Source: an uncultured Alistipes sp. (GTDB lineage Bacteria > Bacteroidota > Bacteroidia > Bacteroidales > Rikenellaceae). From it: DNA of 64,000 nucleotides. Made by a program: the position numbers and the translations under genes. Within the stretch, counting starts at the first letter, position 1; every line of letters begins with the position of its first letter. This document shows positions 51,018 to 59,993 of this stretch, piece after piece. The notes under the pieces are model-generated. The model was given only the letters and a program-made list of their open reading frames with translations, was not told the DNA's origin and did no database searches. The stretch lies in the NCBI GenBank assembly GCA_948736885.1, contig CAPXWY010000003.1:1-64000 (forward strand), given 5' to 3'.

Positions 51018-53291
51018 TTATTTCATAGAACGCTCGGTCCGGCCGTCGACTTTCAGCCGTTCGCCGCAAAGCAGAATTTCGACGGGCTCGCCCTCGCAGG
51101 AAACAATGGCGCGGTCGTGCGTCGCTTCGACCGAGAGCACCCGGCCCCGGTAGTCGATGCGGAACGCCAGCCGCTGCCATGCCTCGGGCAAACGGGGCTC
51201 CAGCGACAGCACGCCGTCGACGATGCGCATGCCGCCGAAACCCTCGACCACGGCCAGCCACGAACCGGCCATGGAGGTGACGTGGCAGCCCTCCTCGACC
51301 TCGCGGTTGTAGTCGTCGAGGTCGAGACGCGCCGTGCGCAGATAAAGTTCGTAGGCCTTGTCCATCAGCCCCAGCTGGGCGGCGAGAATCGTATGGACGC
51401 AGGGCGACAACGACGATTCGTGCACCGTGCGGGCTTCGTAGAAATCGAAGTTGCGGCGCAGCGTACCTTCGTCGAACCTGTCGCGGAACAGATAGAGCCC
51501 TTGCAGCACATCGGCCTGCTTGATGAAGCACGAACGCAGGATGCGGTCCCACGACCATTTCTGATTGATGGGCCGCTCCGCGGGGTCGAGGTCCTTGACG
51601 AGCACCTGCTCCTTGTCCAGATAACCGTCCTGCTGGAGGAAGATGCCCAGTTCGCGGTCCTCGCCCAAGTACATGTTGCGGTCGATTTCGAGCCACCTGG
51701 CCGTCTCGGCCTGCTCGTCGAACGAGCGCTTCGCGCAGATGGCGGCGTAGGCTTCGGGGCTGTTCTCCCGCACCCACGCGACCGCCTCGGCCGCATAGCG
51801 CAGACACCAGCAGGCGATGTAGGAGGTGTACCAGTTGTTGTTGACGTTGTTTTCGTACTCGTTGGGACCCGTCACGCCCAGCATGACATACTGCTTGCGG
51901 GCTTCGGACCAGGTGATGCGCTGAGCCCAGAAACGGGCTATCGACAGCAGCACTTCGGCACCGCCCTCGGCCAGGTAGTTTTTATCGCCTGTGTAACGGA
52001 TATAATTGAAGATGGCGTAGGCGATGGCACCGTTGCGGTGAATCTCCTCGAAAGTGATCTCCCACTCGTTGTGGCACTCCTCGCCGTTGATGGTGACCAT
52101 GGGATAGAGCGCGGCCCCGCTGTGGAAACCCAACTTGGCGGCGTTCTCGATGGCCTTGTCGAGCTGGTTGTAACGGTAGACGAGCAACTCGCGCGCCACC
52201 TGCGGCCCGGCCGTCGCCATGTAGAACGGCAGGCAGTAGGCCTCGGTGTCCCAATAGGTCACGCCGCCGTACTTCTCGCCCGTGAAGCCCTTGGGGCCGA
52301 TGTTCAGGCGCGTGTCGACGCCTGTGTAGGTTTGCAGCAACATGAAGATGCAGAAGCGGATACCCTGCTGGGCGGCATCGTCGCCCCCGATTTCGATGTC
52401 GCAGCTGTGCCAGCGGGCGGCCCACGCGGTCTCCTGCTCTTTGAGCAGGGCGTCGAACCCGGCGGCGGCACCGTCGGCCGCTACCCCGCGCGCGGCGGCC
52501 ATCAGCTCCCCGGACTTGTGGTTGAGCGACGAACAGATGCCCGCATATTTATAAAGGACAGCCCACTCGCCCGCTTCGCGGCGAACGGAAGCCGAATGGC
52601 AGACCCGCTCGGGCTTGGTGCCGCACCGGAATTCCGCGCCGTCGAGCACCACGCGCTGGGCCCATGCCACGTCGAAGCCGCTTTTCTTGGTACGGCTCTG
52701 CACGGCGTCGCCGTCGGTAGCCACGGGCTCCCAGAACTTCTCGTCGTAATTAGCATCGGTGTTGCGCACGTCGGCGTCGATGAACGGCGCGAAAGTGATT
52801 TCGGCGGCCTTGTTGAGGGGCCGCACCGCATAACGGATGACGCCCAGCTCGCGGCGCTGCAACGAGAGGAAACGCACGATTTCCGCCTCGACCTCCACGC
52901 CCGACGGCATCCGCACGGTCATCCGCCGTGTGAGCACCGAACGCCGCATGTCCAGCTCGCGGCGGAACGCGAGCACCTCGACGCGGGCCAGGTCGAGCGG
53001 CTCGCCGTCGATTTCCACCCCCACGCCGATCCAGAACGCCGAATTGAGCACCTTGGCGAAGTATTCGGGATAACCGTTCTTCCACCACCCCACACGCGTC
53101 TTGTCGGGATAGTAGATGGCGCCTATGTAATTGCCTTGGAGCGATTCGCCCGAATAGGGCTCCTCGAAATTGGCCCGGCCGCCCATCACGCCGTTGCCCA
53201 GCGCGAAGAGCGATTCGGACGACTTGACGCGGGCCGGGTCGAAACGCTCCTCGACGAGCAACCACGGGTCGGTCTTGATAAATTGGTTCAT
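51018..53291 (-). CDS. Maltose phosphorylase (GH65)
   Basis: Splits maltose with phosphate into glucose and beta-glucose-1-phosphate. The 757-aa cytoplasmic protein has the GH65 layout: N-terminal beta-sandwich (1-250), helical barrel (about 310-680) and C-terminal beta domain. The general acid is E478 in GVTGPNEYENNVNNNWYTS, and HESSLSPCVHTI is the phosphate-binding stretch; both match characterised maltose phosphorylases rather than trehalose or kojibiose enzymes. beta-Phosphoglucomutase directly upstream (7-bp gap) uses the product, which supports the call. Start MNQFIKTD was chosen; the longer frame runs into pgmB. Confidence 0.92.
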   Translation of the reverse strand: MNQFIKTDPWLLVEERFDPARVKSSESLFALGNGVMGGRANFEEPYSGESLQGNYIGAIYYPDKTRVGWWKNGYPEYFAKVLNSAFWIGVGVEIDGEPLDLARVEVLAFRRELDMRRSVLTRRMTVRMPSGVEVEAEIVRFLSLQRRELGVIRYAVRPLNKAAEITFAPFIDADVRNTDANYDEKFWEPVATDGDAVQSRTKKSGFDVAWAQRVVLDGAEFRCGTKPERVCHSASVRREAGEWAVLYKYAGICSSLNHKSGELMAAARGVAADGAAAGFDALLKEQETAWAARWHSCDIEIGGDDAAQQGIRFCIFMLLQTYTGVDTRLNIGPKGFTGEKYGGVTYWDTEAYCLPFYMATAGPQVARELLVYRYNQLDKAIENAAKLGFHSGAALYPMVTINGEECHNEWEITFEEIHRNGAIAYAIFNYIRYTGDKNYLAEGGAEVLLSIARFWAQRITWSEARKQYVMLGVTGPNEYENNVNNNWYTSYIACWCLRYAAEAVAWVRENSPEAYAAICAKRSFDEQAETARWLEIDRNMYLGEDRELGIFLQQDGYLDKEQVLVKDLDPAERPINQKWSWDRILRSCFIKQADVLQGLYLFRDRFDEGTLRRNFDFYEARTVHESSLSPCVHTILAAQLGLMDKAYELYLRTARLDLDDYNREVEEGCHVTSMAGSWLAVVEGFGGMRIVDGVLSLEPRLPEAWQRLAFRIDYRGRVLSVEATHDRAIVSCEGEPVEILLCGERLKVDGRTERSMK

Positions 53292-53298
53292 ATCGGAA

Positions 53299-53955
53299 TT
53301 AGTCAATTTGGTTACGTAACATCTCCAGCGTGAAGCCCTCGAAGGTGGGCAGCTGCATGGTGGCCTTGCAGAGCAGCGGACTGCCGCCCACCCCCACCGA
53401 ACGCATGCCGGCGCGCGTGGCGGCTTCGATGCCTGCCGCGGCATCCTCGAAGACCACGCACGCGGCGGGCGCTTCGCCGGCCAGTTCGGCCCCCTTGGCG
53501 AAAACTTCGGGGTCGGGCTTGGCCTTGCTCACGAGCGTGCCGTCGACGATGTGGTCGAACAAGGGACGCAGGCCACAGCGGTCGAGGATGACCCCGGCGT
53601 TCTTCGACGCGGAACCCAGCACCACTTTGACCCCACGGGCCTTGAGCTCCTGCAAGAACGGCAGGACGCCCGGCAGCACCTCGTCGGCGGTCATACGGCC
53701 TATGTACTCCAGATAACGGGCATTCTTCTCGGCGGCCAGGCGCTCCTTTTCCTCGGGTGTGAAACGCTCTTCCAACCCTCCGGCACGCAGCACGATGTCG
53801 AGCGACGCCATACGGCTGACGCCCTTGGTGGCTTCGCCCTGCTCGGGCGTGAACTCGAAACCCAACTCACGGGCCAATGCGGCCCAGGCAAGGTAGTGAT
53901 ACTTGGCGGTGTCGACTATAACCCCGTCCAAATCGAAGATACAGCAGGTAATCAT
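53299..53955 (-). CDS. pgmB: beta-Phosphoglucomutase
   Basis: Converts beta-glucose-1-phosphate to glucose-6-phosphate, feeding the maltose phosphorylase product into glycolysis. The 218-aa HAD-family protein has the nucleophile and acid/base aspartates D8 and D10 in FDLDGVIVDT, the substrate loop KGVSRMASLD, the GSASKN motif and the metal-binding FEDAAAGIEA. All are typical of PgmB. It sits between the transporter (11 bp) and the GH65 gene (7 bp). Confidence 0.95.
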   Translation of the reverse strand: MITCCIFDLDGVIVDTAKYHYLAWAALARELGFEFTPEQGEATKGVSRMASLDIVLRAGGLEERFTPEEKERLAAEKNARYLEYIGRMTADEVLPGVLPFLQELKARGVKVVLGSASKNAGVILDRCGLRPLFDHIVDGTLVSKAKPDPEVFAKGAELAGEAPAACVVFEDAAAGIEAATRAGMRSVGVGGSPLLCKATMQLPTFEGFTLEMLRNQID

Positions 53956-53965
53956 AGGATGATAA

Positions 53966-55264
53966 CTATTTTTCGCGGACGAAACCCACCGACACGGCGG
54001 CCAGCAACATGAAGACTCCGGCCAGCGCAATCATGGCCAACGGCTGTCCGCCGAACAGATACTTCACGATCAGACCGCCCGTCAGTCCGACGACGATCTG
54101 CGGCACCGTGATGGTGAAGTTGAAGATGCCCATGTAGACCCCCATCCGGCGCGCCTCGACGGCCTGCGAGAGGATGGCATAGGGCATGGCCAGGATGCCG
54201 GCCCACGCCACGCCGATGCCCGCCATCGGAATCATCAGCGCATATTTGTCGCTCAGGAAACAGAGCCCGACGAACCCGGCGGCGCCGCACAGCAGGCAGA
54301 GCGCATAGACGAACTTGTTGCCCCACTTGGCCGCGATGCCCGCAATGAAGAGCGACGCGATGCAGGCAGGCACGGGATAGGTGCCGTTGAGCACGCCGAC
54401 CCACGTTTGGGCCTCGCCCTCGGAGAGGAGCACGCCCCCGTCGGTCGCCACGCCGGTGATGGCAGGCTTGAGGTAGGTCCACATCAGAAACAGCGCGGCC
54501 CATGAAAAGAACTGCACGACGCCCAACTGCCACATGACCCGGGGCACATTGCGCATCAACTCCATGAACGAGGGCTTTTCAACCGTCTCCCCGACCGTCC
54601 CGTCGTTATAGCGGGCGAACTCCTCGGGCGGATACTCCTTGGTCTTGAACGCGGTGACAAGCACCGTCAGCAACAAGATAGCCCCACCTATATAATATGA
54701 CCACGCGATATGCTGCGCGACCTGGCCGGGCACCACCTCGTCGGAGACGCCGCAACGTGTCAGAATGAGCGGCAGCACAGCCCCGACGATGGCCCCGAGG
54801 TTGATGAGGAACGTCTGGACCACATAGCCCTTGGTCTTCTGCGAATCGTCGAGCATGTCGGCGACCAAGGCGCGGAACGGCTGCATGGTCACGTTGAACG
54901 ACAAATCCATGAACAACAGGATGAACGCCCCCATCGCGAGCGGCGCGAAAGCCAACAGCAACGGAGCGTTGGGCATCAAGGCCAGCGCCAGCGCCGAAAC
55001 GACGGCCCCGCCCAGGATGAACGGGATGCGGCGCCCCCAGCGGGTCCAGGTCCCGTCGGAGAACAACCCGACGATGGGCTGGATGACGAGCCCGGCCACG
55101 GGTGCCGCGAGCCAGAAATAACTCAGGTGCGAAAGGTCGGCGCCCAACGACTCGAAAATGGTCGACGTATTGGAATTCTGCAACGAATAACCGATCTGAA
55201 CGCCGAGGAACCCGAAGCTCAGATTCCATATCTGCCAAAAGGACAAGCGCGGTTTTTTCATCAT
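53966..55264 (-). CDS. MFS/SLC45-type maltose transporter
   Basis: Inner-membrane carrier of 432 aa with about 12 membrane segments, resembling the SLC45/GPH-like sugar transporters that import maltose or sucrose. Typical motifs include IWNLSFGFLGVQIGYSLQN near the N-terminus and SDGTWTRWGRRIPFI in the first loop. It is first in the operon with pgmB and maltose phosphorylase, so intact maltose is the likely substrate. Start at the first of two adjacent ATGs (MMKKPRL); it could be one codon shorter. No clear TAnnTTTG promoter was found upstream. Confidence 0.88.
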   Translation of the reverse strand: MMKKPRLSFWQIWNLSFGFLGVQIGYSLQNSNTSTIFESLGADLSHLSYFWLAAPVAGLVIQPIVGLFSDGTWTRWGRRIPFILGGAVVSALALALMPNAPLLLAFAPLAMGAFILLFMDLSFNVTMQPFRALVADMLDDSQKTKGYVVQTFLINLGAIVGAVLPLILTRCGVSDEVVPGQVAQHIAWSYYIGGAILLLTVLVTAFKTKEYPPEEFARYNDGTVGETVEKPSFMELMRNVPRVMWQLGVVQFFSWAALFLMWTYLKPAITGVATDGGVLLSEGEAQTWVGVLNGTYPVPACIASLFIAGIAAKWGNKFVYALCLLCGAAGFVGLCFLSDKYALMIPMAGIGVAWAGILAMPYAILSQAVEARRMGVYMGIFNFTITVPQIVVGLTGGLIVKYLFGGQPLAMIALAGVFMLLAAVSVGFVREK

Positions 55265-55412
55265 TGGTTCGTGTAGTTTTCGGTTTCGGTATATAAAACT
55301 ATATAAAAATCCGCAAATCCCCCGCCGCCCCGCCGACGAACTGCACGATTTGCCCGACGAACGGCCGGTTCCGCAGGACGAATACAATGAATAATTATGA
55401 GAACAAGGAAGC

Positions 55413-55451
55413 AGATTCTTCGTCAAGGCTCCGCCTTTCCTCAGAATGACA
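55413..55451. repeat. Extragenic repeat copy, longer-loop variant
   Basis: AGATTCTTCG and TCAGAATGACA ends as in the 28-bp element, but with a longer centre (TCAAGGCTCCGCCTTTCC). It is followed at 55,459 by an inverted, diverged half. Confidence 0.75.
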
Positions 55452-55585
55452 GCAGAATGTCATGTTGAACGGAGCGAACCGACGAACGAAGCATGGGCAG
55501 AGACTGCTTGCAGGCTATGCCATGCAAGGAGGAGGAAAACAAGCGCAACGCAGTTAAACATCTATTCCTAATTCCGCGAAAAGAA

Positions 55586-55613
55586 AGATTCTTCGCTGAC
55601 GCTCAGAATGACA
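55586..55613. repeat. Extragenic repeat, AGATTCTTCGCTGACGCTCA type
   Basis: Identical over 28 bp to the copy at 2,816-2,843. Confidence 0.88.
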
Positions 55614-55664
55614 AGGCAACAAAAGGCAAGATGACTAAAAAAACTTATCCATTTCACCGCCGGA

Positions 55665-55695
55665 TTTGGAATTTCCGCCGAAAAACACTAATTTT
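55665..55695 (+). promoter_or_regulatory. Candidate promoter of the LytS/LytTR pair
   Basis: TTTG (55,665-55,668), a 19-bp spacer and TAATTTTA (55,688-55,695), one mismatch from TAnnTTTG. The predicted leader is about 20-25 nt. Confidence 0.5.
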
Positions 55696-55722
55696 AGATT
55701 CGGATTCGTACAATCCCGGACC

Positions 55723-57096
55723 ATGAAGCGACCTTCGATAACCATTCCTGCGGTCATCCACCTTTTTGCGGCGGCGCATGTCGCCGTGGCGGTGCTGAGC
55801 CGAATTTTCAATTACGTCGACGACGTACCGCTTACGGTGCTGACCCTCTCGATGATCCTTATCATCTCGGTGCGGCGCGGGCTGCGGGTCGAACTGGTGG
55901 CCACGCTGGCACTCATCTGCATCTTCGTCGCCTACCTGTTCGGCATCTACGGCGCCCGCTTCTTCGAGCAGCTGCTCGGATGCGGAATCGCAGCCCCGGC
56001 CATCACGACAGCCATAGTCACCGAGCTGATAGGCTGGCTGACCTACGCTTTCGCCCGCTCGCGCAATCCGCAGACCAGCCGCCGCATGCAGTGGTCGCCG
56101 TCCACGCGGCAAATCGTCGTCAGCGTCGCCGCCATCCTCCTGTTCCGCATCTTCTACACCAGCCTTTTCAGTTCGCCCTACTTCGAGCAGCAGGGCATCT
56201 ATCCCGAATTCTACCGCCTGCTGGGCAACACCCTCGCCCTGATGACGATGTTCTGCGGCAACATCATCTTCGTCAACCAGCGCGCGCGCCTCTTCCGCCG
56301 CCGCGGCCTGCGGCTCGCCGCTTCGGCCCTCTTCACGCTCGGGTTCGTCCTCCTGCTCACGGCCGCCGTCTACTTCGGCCTGCCGCAGGGCAACGGCGCC
56401 GCCCTGTCGGCCCGCCACTTCTTCCGGCTCTATACCGTCGTGCTGCTCGTCGACATCGTCGTCTACGCCATGCTCCAGCTCGCGGTCTACGTCATCGAGA
56501 GCCACCGCGAACTCCGCTCGGAACGCGGCAAGAAACACCGCGCGCTGTTCCACTACGACCGGCTCAAACAGCAGATCAACCCCCACTTCCTGTTCAATTC
56601 GCTCAACATCCTCGATTACCTCGTTCAGGAACACGAGACCGAGCGGGCCAGCGCGTTCATCCGCAAACTCGCCGCGACATACCGCTACATGCTCAAAAAA
56701 GCCGACGAACAGCTGGTACCCCTGGAGGAGGAACTCGAATTCGCCCGCCAATATATCGACCTCCTGCAAGAACGGTTCACCAAGGGATTCGAGGTCGAGG
56801 TCGACATCCCCCGGCCCCTGCTTCGGCGCTATGTCGTACCCTGCTGCCTGCAACTGCTCATCGAAAACGCTATCAAACACAACGTCGTGAGCCCCGAACA
56901 GCCCCTGCACGTCCGCATCGCAGCCGCGGGCGACCGGCTCACCGTCAGCAACAACCTCCAGCTCCGCATGAACGCCCCCGCATCGACGGGCGTGGGCCTG
57001 CGCAACATCCGCCAGCAATACCTCGACACGGCGGGCGCACCTATCCTTGTGGAGCGAACCGACACCGAATTCCGCGTACAACTTCCTCTGCTATGA
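55723..57096 (+). CDS. LytS-family sensor histidine kinase
   Basis: A 457-aa membrane kinase: about six to eight hydrophobic segments in residues 1-265, then a LytS-type His-kinase domain with the phospho-acceptor motif QINPHFLFNSLN (H288) and an ATP-binding N-box LLIENAIKHNV. The sensed signal is unknown; there is no periplasmic domain, so a membrane signal is likely. Start MKRPSITI was chosen because it is the first Met after the candidate promoter. It overlaps the regulator gene by 4 bp (ATGA), showing that the two act together. Confidence 0.9.
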   Translation: MKRPSITIPAVIHLFAAAHVAVAVLSRIFNYVDDVPLTVLTLSMILIISVRRGLRVELVATLALICIFVAYLFGIYGARFFEQLLGCGIAAPAITTAIVTELIGWLTYAFARSRNPQTSRRMQWSPSTRQIVVSVAAILLFRIFYTSLFSSPYFEQQGIYPEFYRLLGNTLALMTMFCGNIIFVNQRARLFRRRGLRLAASALFTLGFVLLLTAAVYFGLPQGNGAALSARHFFRLYTVVLLVDIVVYAMLQLAVYVIESHRELRSERGKKHRALFHYDRLKQQINPHFLFNSLNILDYLVQEHETERASAFIRKLAATYRYMLKKADEQLVPLEEELEFARQYIDLLQERFTKGFEVEVDIPRPLLRRYVVPCCLQLLIENAIKHNVVSPEQPLHVRIAAAGDRLTVSNNLQLRMNAPASTGVGLRNIRQQYLDTAGAPILVERTDTEFRVQLPLL

Positions 57097-57866
57097 AAAC
57101 GTACAACGTATTGATCGTCGAAGACGAAATCCCCGCCCAGACCAACCTCCGGCGCCTTATCGAAACCCATTTTCCGGACCTGCGCATCGCCGGCGTCCAA
57201 AGCTCGGTGGTGGGGACCGTCGAATGGTTGCAGGATTCCGCCAACCGTCCCGACATCATCTTCATGGATGTACAGCTATCCGACGGCATGTGCTTCGACA
57301 TCTTCGCCCGGACCGAAGTGCGCGGCAAGGTGGTCATCACCACCGCCTACGACGACTACGCCATCCGCGCGTTCCGCGTCAACAGCGTCGACTACCTGCT
57401 CAAACCCATCGTCCCCGAAGATTTGCAGGCCGCCGTCGAACGCTGCCGCCGGGCCCTCGAAACGGAAAACCCGGCGCCCGATGCGGAACTGCTGCGAAGC
57501 GTCCTTGCGCAGGTGGGCCGCGAGTACAAAAAACGGTTCGTCGTACGCGTAGGCGACAAGATTACGGTTGTCGGCACCGAACAAATCGCCTACTTCTGCG
57601 CCGAGGAGAAATACACCTATTTGGTCACCTCCGACGGTCGGCGGCTGATTCTCGACACCTCGCTCGACGCCGTTTCGGAACAAGTCGACCCCCGGCAGTT
57701 CTTCCGTCTCTCGCGCAGCTGCACCGCTTCCATCGGCTCCATCGCGGGCATTTCCAGACACCTGAGCAACAGGCTCAAGGTCGCCCTCGACCCCCGGCCC
57801 GACTTCGAGGTATTCGTGAGCCGTTCGCGCACGGCCGACTTCATGAACTGGCTGGAAGACAAATAA
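57093..57866 (+). CDS. LytTR-family response regulator
   Basis: A 257-aa regulator with a receiver domain (phospho-acceptor D59 in IIFMDVQL, conserved K104 in YLLKPI) and a C-terminal LytTR DNA-binding domain (about 150-255, VRVGDKITVVGTEQIAYF ... FFRLSRSCTASIGSI). It is the partner of the upstream kinase. Possible targets include its own neighbours, but no LytTR binding repeats were located by eye. The -33 box of the next operon lies just after its stop codon. Confidence 0.93.
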   Translation: MKTYNVLIVEDEIPAQTNLRRLIETHFPDLRIAGVQSSVVGTVEWLQDSANRPDIIFMDVQLSDGMCFDIFARTEVRGKVVITTAYDDYAIRAFRVNSVDYLLKPIVPEDLQAAVERCRRALETENPAPDAELLRSVLAQVGREYKKRFVVRVGDKITVVGTEQIAYFCAEEKYTYLVTSDGRRLILDTSLDAVSEQVDPRQFFRLSRSCTASIGSIAGISRHLSNRLKVALDPRPDFEVFVSRSRTADFMNWLEDK

Positions 57867-57868
57867 AA

Positions 57869-57900
57869 TTTGGCAGTCCGCGGGTGTTGTATTAACTTTG
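57869..57900 (+). promoter_or_regulatory. Promoter of the dxr-rseP-radA operon
   Basis: TTTG (57,869-57,872), a 20-bp spacer and TAACTTTG (57,893-57,900): a perfect match to both Bacteroidetes promoter boxes. The leader to the first ATG is about 50 nt. Confidence 0.8.
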
Positions 57901-57957
57901 CAGGGAAACAACCCCGGGGGTCCGGACGTCCCGCATCCCGGCAAACAACGCTAAACG

Positions 57958-58827
57958 ATGAAATTTTTCCAGACCATACGCGACCGCTGGCGCGACTTCT
58001 TCCGCAAACGCCGCTTCACCATGCTCAACGCCACGGACAATTCCGAGGAGTGGCACATACATCTTTCGCCCGCAAGCGTGCTGGCGGGTTTCGTGTCGTT
58101 CGTCCTGCTGCTGTTCATCCTCCTGCTCTCGCTCATCGCCTACACCCCGGTGCTGGAATTCCTGCCGGGCTACCGCACGCAGGCGGGGCGTTCGCGCGAG
58201 AACATCATCCAGAACATCATCCGCATTGATTCGATGGAACGGGTGCTGACCGACATGATGACCTACAACGAGAACATCTCGATGATCCTCGACGGCAAGA
58301 TGCCTGTGGTCCGCACCTTCATCTCGTCCGACAGCCTGCGCACCTCCAAGATACTGGTCAAGCCGTCGGCCGCCGATTCGGCCCTGCGCATCCAGATGGA
58401 GGGCGACGGACCCTATTCGCTGGCCGGGGGCGGGGGCATCACCCCGCAGTCGCCGCGCCGCGCCATCGAACTGGTGACCCCCATCGACGGTATCGTCACC
58501 GACCACTACGACATCAAGGAAGGGCGTTTCGGGGTCAAGGTAGCCGCCGCGGCAGGTGACCCAGTGACGGCCATCGACGAAGGTACGGTGGTCATCAGCC
58601 GCTGGACCCCCGAGACGGGCCACATCATCGAAATCCAGCATACCAACAGCCTGCTTTCCATCTACCGCCACCTCTCGCAGTCGCTCGTCACCAAGGGACA
58701 GCGCATCCGTTCGGGCGAGGTCATCGGCTACAATTCCGAGGTGGTCAACGGCGAAGTGGAACTCTTCGAGTTCGAGCTCTGGAACAACGGCAAGCCCGTC
58801 GACCCCGAAGGCTACATCCTCTTCTGA
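57958..58827 (+). CDS. Degenerate LytM/M23-domain membrane protein
   Basis: A 289-aa protein with a cytoplasmic N-terminus, one membrane segment (about 40-62), a short coil-like stretch (75-115) and a C-terminal LytM/M23 fold (about 170-289). Zinc ligands of active M23 peptidases are lost: the H-x3-D site reads R190-F-G-V-K194 and the H-x-H site reads L269-F-E271. Only the catalytic-type H238 in YRHLS remains. It should therefore be a binding or activating protein for peptidoglycan hydrolases rather than an enzyme, by analogy with EnvC and NlpD. It leads the dxr operon; its stop overlaps the dxr start (TGATG). Confidence 0.85.
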   Translation: MKFFQTIRDRWRDFFRKRRFTMLNATDNSEEWHIHLSPASVLAGFVSFVLLLFILLLSLIAYTPVLEFLPGYRTQAGRSRENIIQNIIRIDSMERVLTDMMTYNENISMILDGKMPVVRTFISSDSLRTSKILVKPSAADSALRIQMEGDGPYSLAGGGGITPQSPRRAIELVTPIDGIVTDHYDIKEGRFGVKVAAAAGDPVTAIDEGTVVISRWTPETGHIIEIQHTNSLLSIYRHLSQSLVTKGQRIRSGEVIGYNSEVVNGEVELFEFELWNNGKPVDPEGYILF

Positions 58828-59981
58828 TGACACGCCAGCGGGTAGCCATCCTCGGGTCCACCGGGTCCATCGGCGAGCAGACGCTCGACATCGTACGCGA
58901 GAACCCCGATTCGTTCGAGGTCCGCATTCTCACGGCCCACCGTAACTGGCAACGGCTTGCGGCACAGGCCCGCGAGTTCGACGCCGACACCGTCGTCATT
59001 GCCGACAGCACATGCTGCGAACCCCTCCGCACGGCTTTGGCCGATACCGACACCAAGGTCTACGCCGGAGAAGAGGCCGTGGCGCAGGTGGCCGCCGGGG
59101 GTGACACGGACGTTGTGGTCAATGCGCTGGTCGGCTATGCCGGGCTCGCGCCCACCGTCGCAACCTTGCGCGCCGGCAAGAAACTCGCCCTGGCCAACAA
59201 GGAATCGTTGGTCGTCGGCGGCGAAGTCGTCATGCGCCTGGCCCAGGAGCACCGGGCGCCGATTCTGCCCATTGATTCGGAACACTCGGCCATCTTCCAA
59301 TGTCTTGCGGGCGAGCAGTCGCCCGTGCGGCGGCTTATCATCACGTGCAGCGGCGGATCCCTGCGCGACTTCACGCGCGAACAACTCGAAACCGTCACCG
59401 TCCGGCAGGCCCTGCGGCACCCCCAATGGCAGATGGGCGCCAAGATTACCATAGATTCGTCCACGCTGGTCAACAAAGGGTTCGAGGTCATCGAAGCCCA
59501 CTGGCTGTTCGGCACCCCGGCCGACAAAATAGCGGTCCTGCTCCACCCGCAGTCCATCGTCCATTCGATGGTCGAATTCGAGGACGGGGCCATCAAGGCG
59601 CAACTGGGTACGCCCGACATGCGGATGCCTATCAGTCACGCCCTGCTCTATCCGCGCCGCGCCGTACGTCCCGAGGAACATTTCGATTTCCTCGCCCACC
59701 CGCAGCTCACGTTCGCCGAAGTCGACCGGACCAAATATCCCGCGCTCGACATCGCCTACGACTGTCTGCGCCGCGGCGGCACGGCGGCATGCACGATGAA
59801 CGGCTCCAACGAAGTGGCCGTGGCGGCGTTCCTCGGGGAGCGGTGCCGCTGGACCGACATCGTCCGGGCCATCGAATACGCCCTCACGCGTGCCGCATTC
59901 TCTGCGGCACCGACTTTGGACGACTACGCCGCGGCCAACGCCGAATCGCGGCGGCTGGCGGCCGAATATCTCCATCTGTAA
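58827..59981 (+). CDS. dxr: 1-Deoxy-D-xylulose-5-phosphate reductoisomerase
   Basis: Makes MEP, the committed step of the non-mevalonate isoprenoid pathway, using NADPH. The 384-aa protein has the NADPH-binding start ILGSTGSIGEQTLDIV, the NKESLVVGGEVV segment, the metal site (D-S-E in PIDSEHSAIFQCL) and the substrate site DSSTLVNKGFEVIEAHWLF. Full length. Its ATG overlaps the previous stop codon, and rseP follows after 12 bp. This dxr-rseP order is common in bacteria. Confidence 0.96.
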   Translation: MTRQRVAILGSTGSIGEQTLDIVRENPDSFEVRILTAHRNWQRLAAQAREFDADTVVIADSTCCEPLRTALADTDTKVYAGEEAVAQVAAGGDTDVVVNALVGYAGLAPTVATLRAGKKLALANKESLVVGGEVVMRLAQEHRAPILPIDSEHSAIFQCLAGEQSPVRRLIITCSGGSLRDFTREQLETVTVRQALRHPQWQMGAKITIDSSTLVNKGFEVIEAHWLFGTPADKIAVLLHPQSIVHSMVEFEDGAIKAQLGTPDMRMPISHALLYPRRAVRPEEHFDFLAHPQLTFAEVDRTKYPALDIAYDCLRRGGTAACTMNGSNEVAVAAFLGERCRWTDIVRAIEYALTRAAFSAAPTLDDYAAANAESRRLAAEYLHL

Positions 59982-59993
59982 GCAAGCGCAACC

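Larger units (their letters stand above)
55265..55722. other. Intergenic region packed with extragenic repeats
   Basis: No gene is supported in these 458 bp. It holds three copies or fragments of the AGATTCTTCG...AGAATGACA element (55,413-55,451, 55,459-55,490 in the other orientation, 55,586-55,613). It also carries the leader of the maltose operon on the left and the promoter of the LytS gene on the right. Confidence 0.7.

Noticed and set aside
55265..55412. Promoter of the maltose/Sus operon
   Set aside because: TAGTTTTA-like boxes exist, but no TTG at 19-21 bp; not reported as a feature.
55493..55726. Small plus-strand open frame (77 codons) before the LytS gene
   Set aside because: It is made largely of extragenic repeat sequence and overlaps the promoter; no homology pattern.
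55723..57866. LytS/LytTR pair as the regulator of the alpha-glucan locus
   Set aside because: It is only adjacent and divergent; Sus-type loci are usually controlled by SusR, LacI, hybrid two-component or anti-sigma systems, and no binding repeats were seen.
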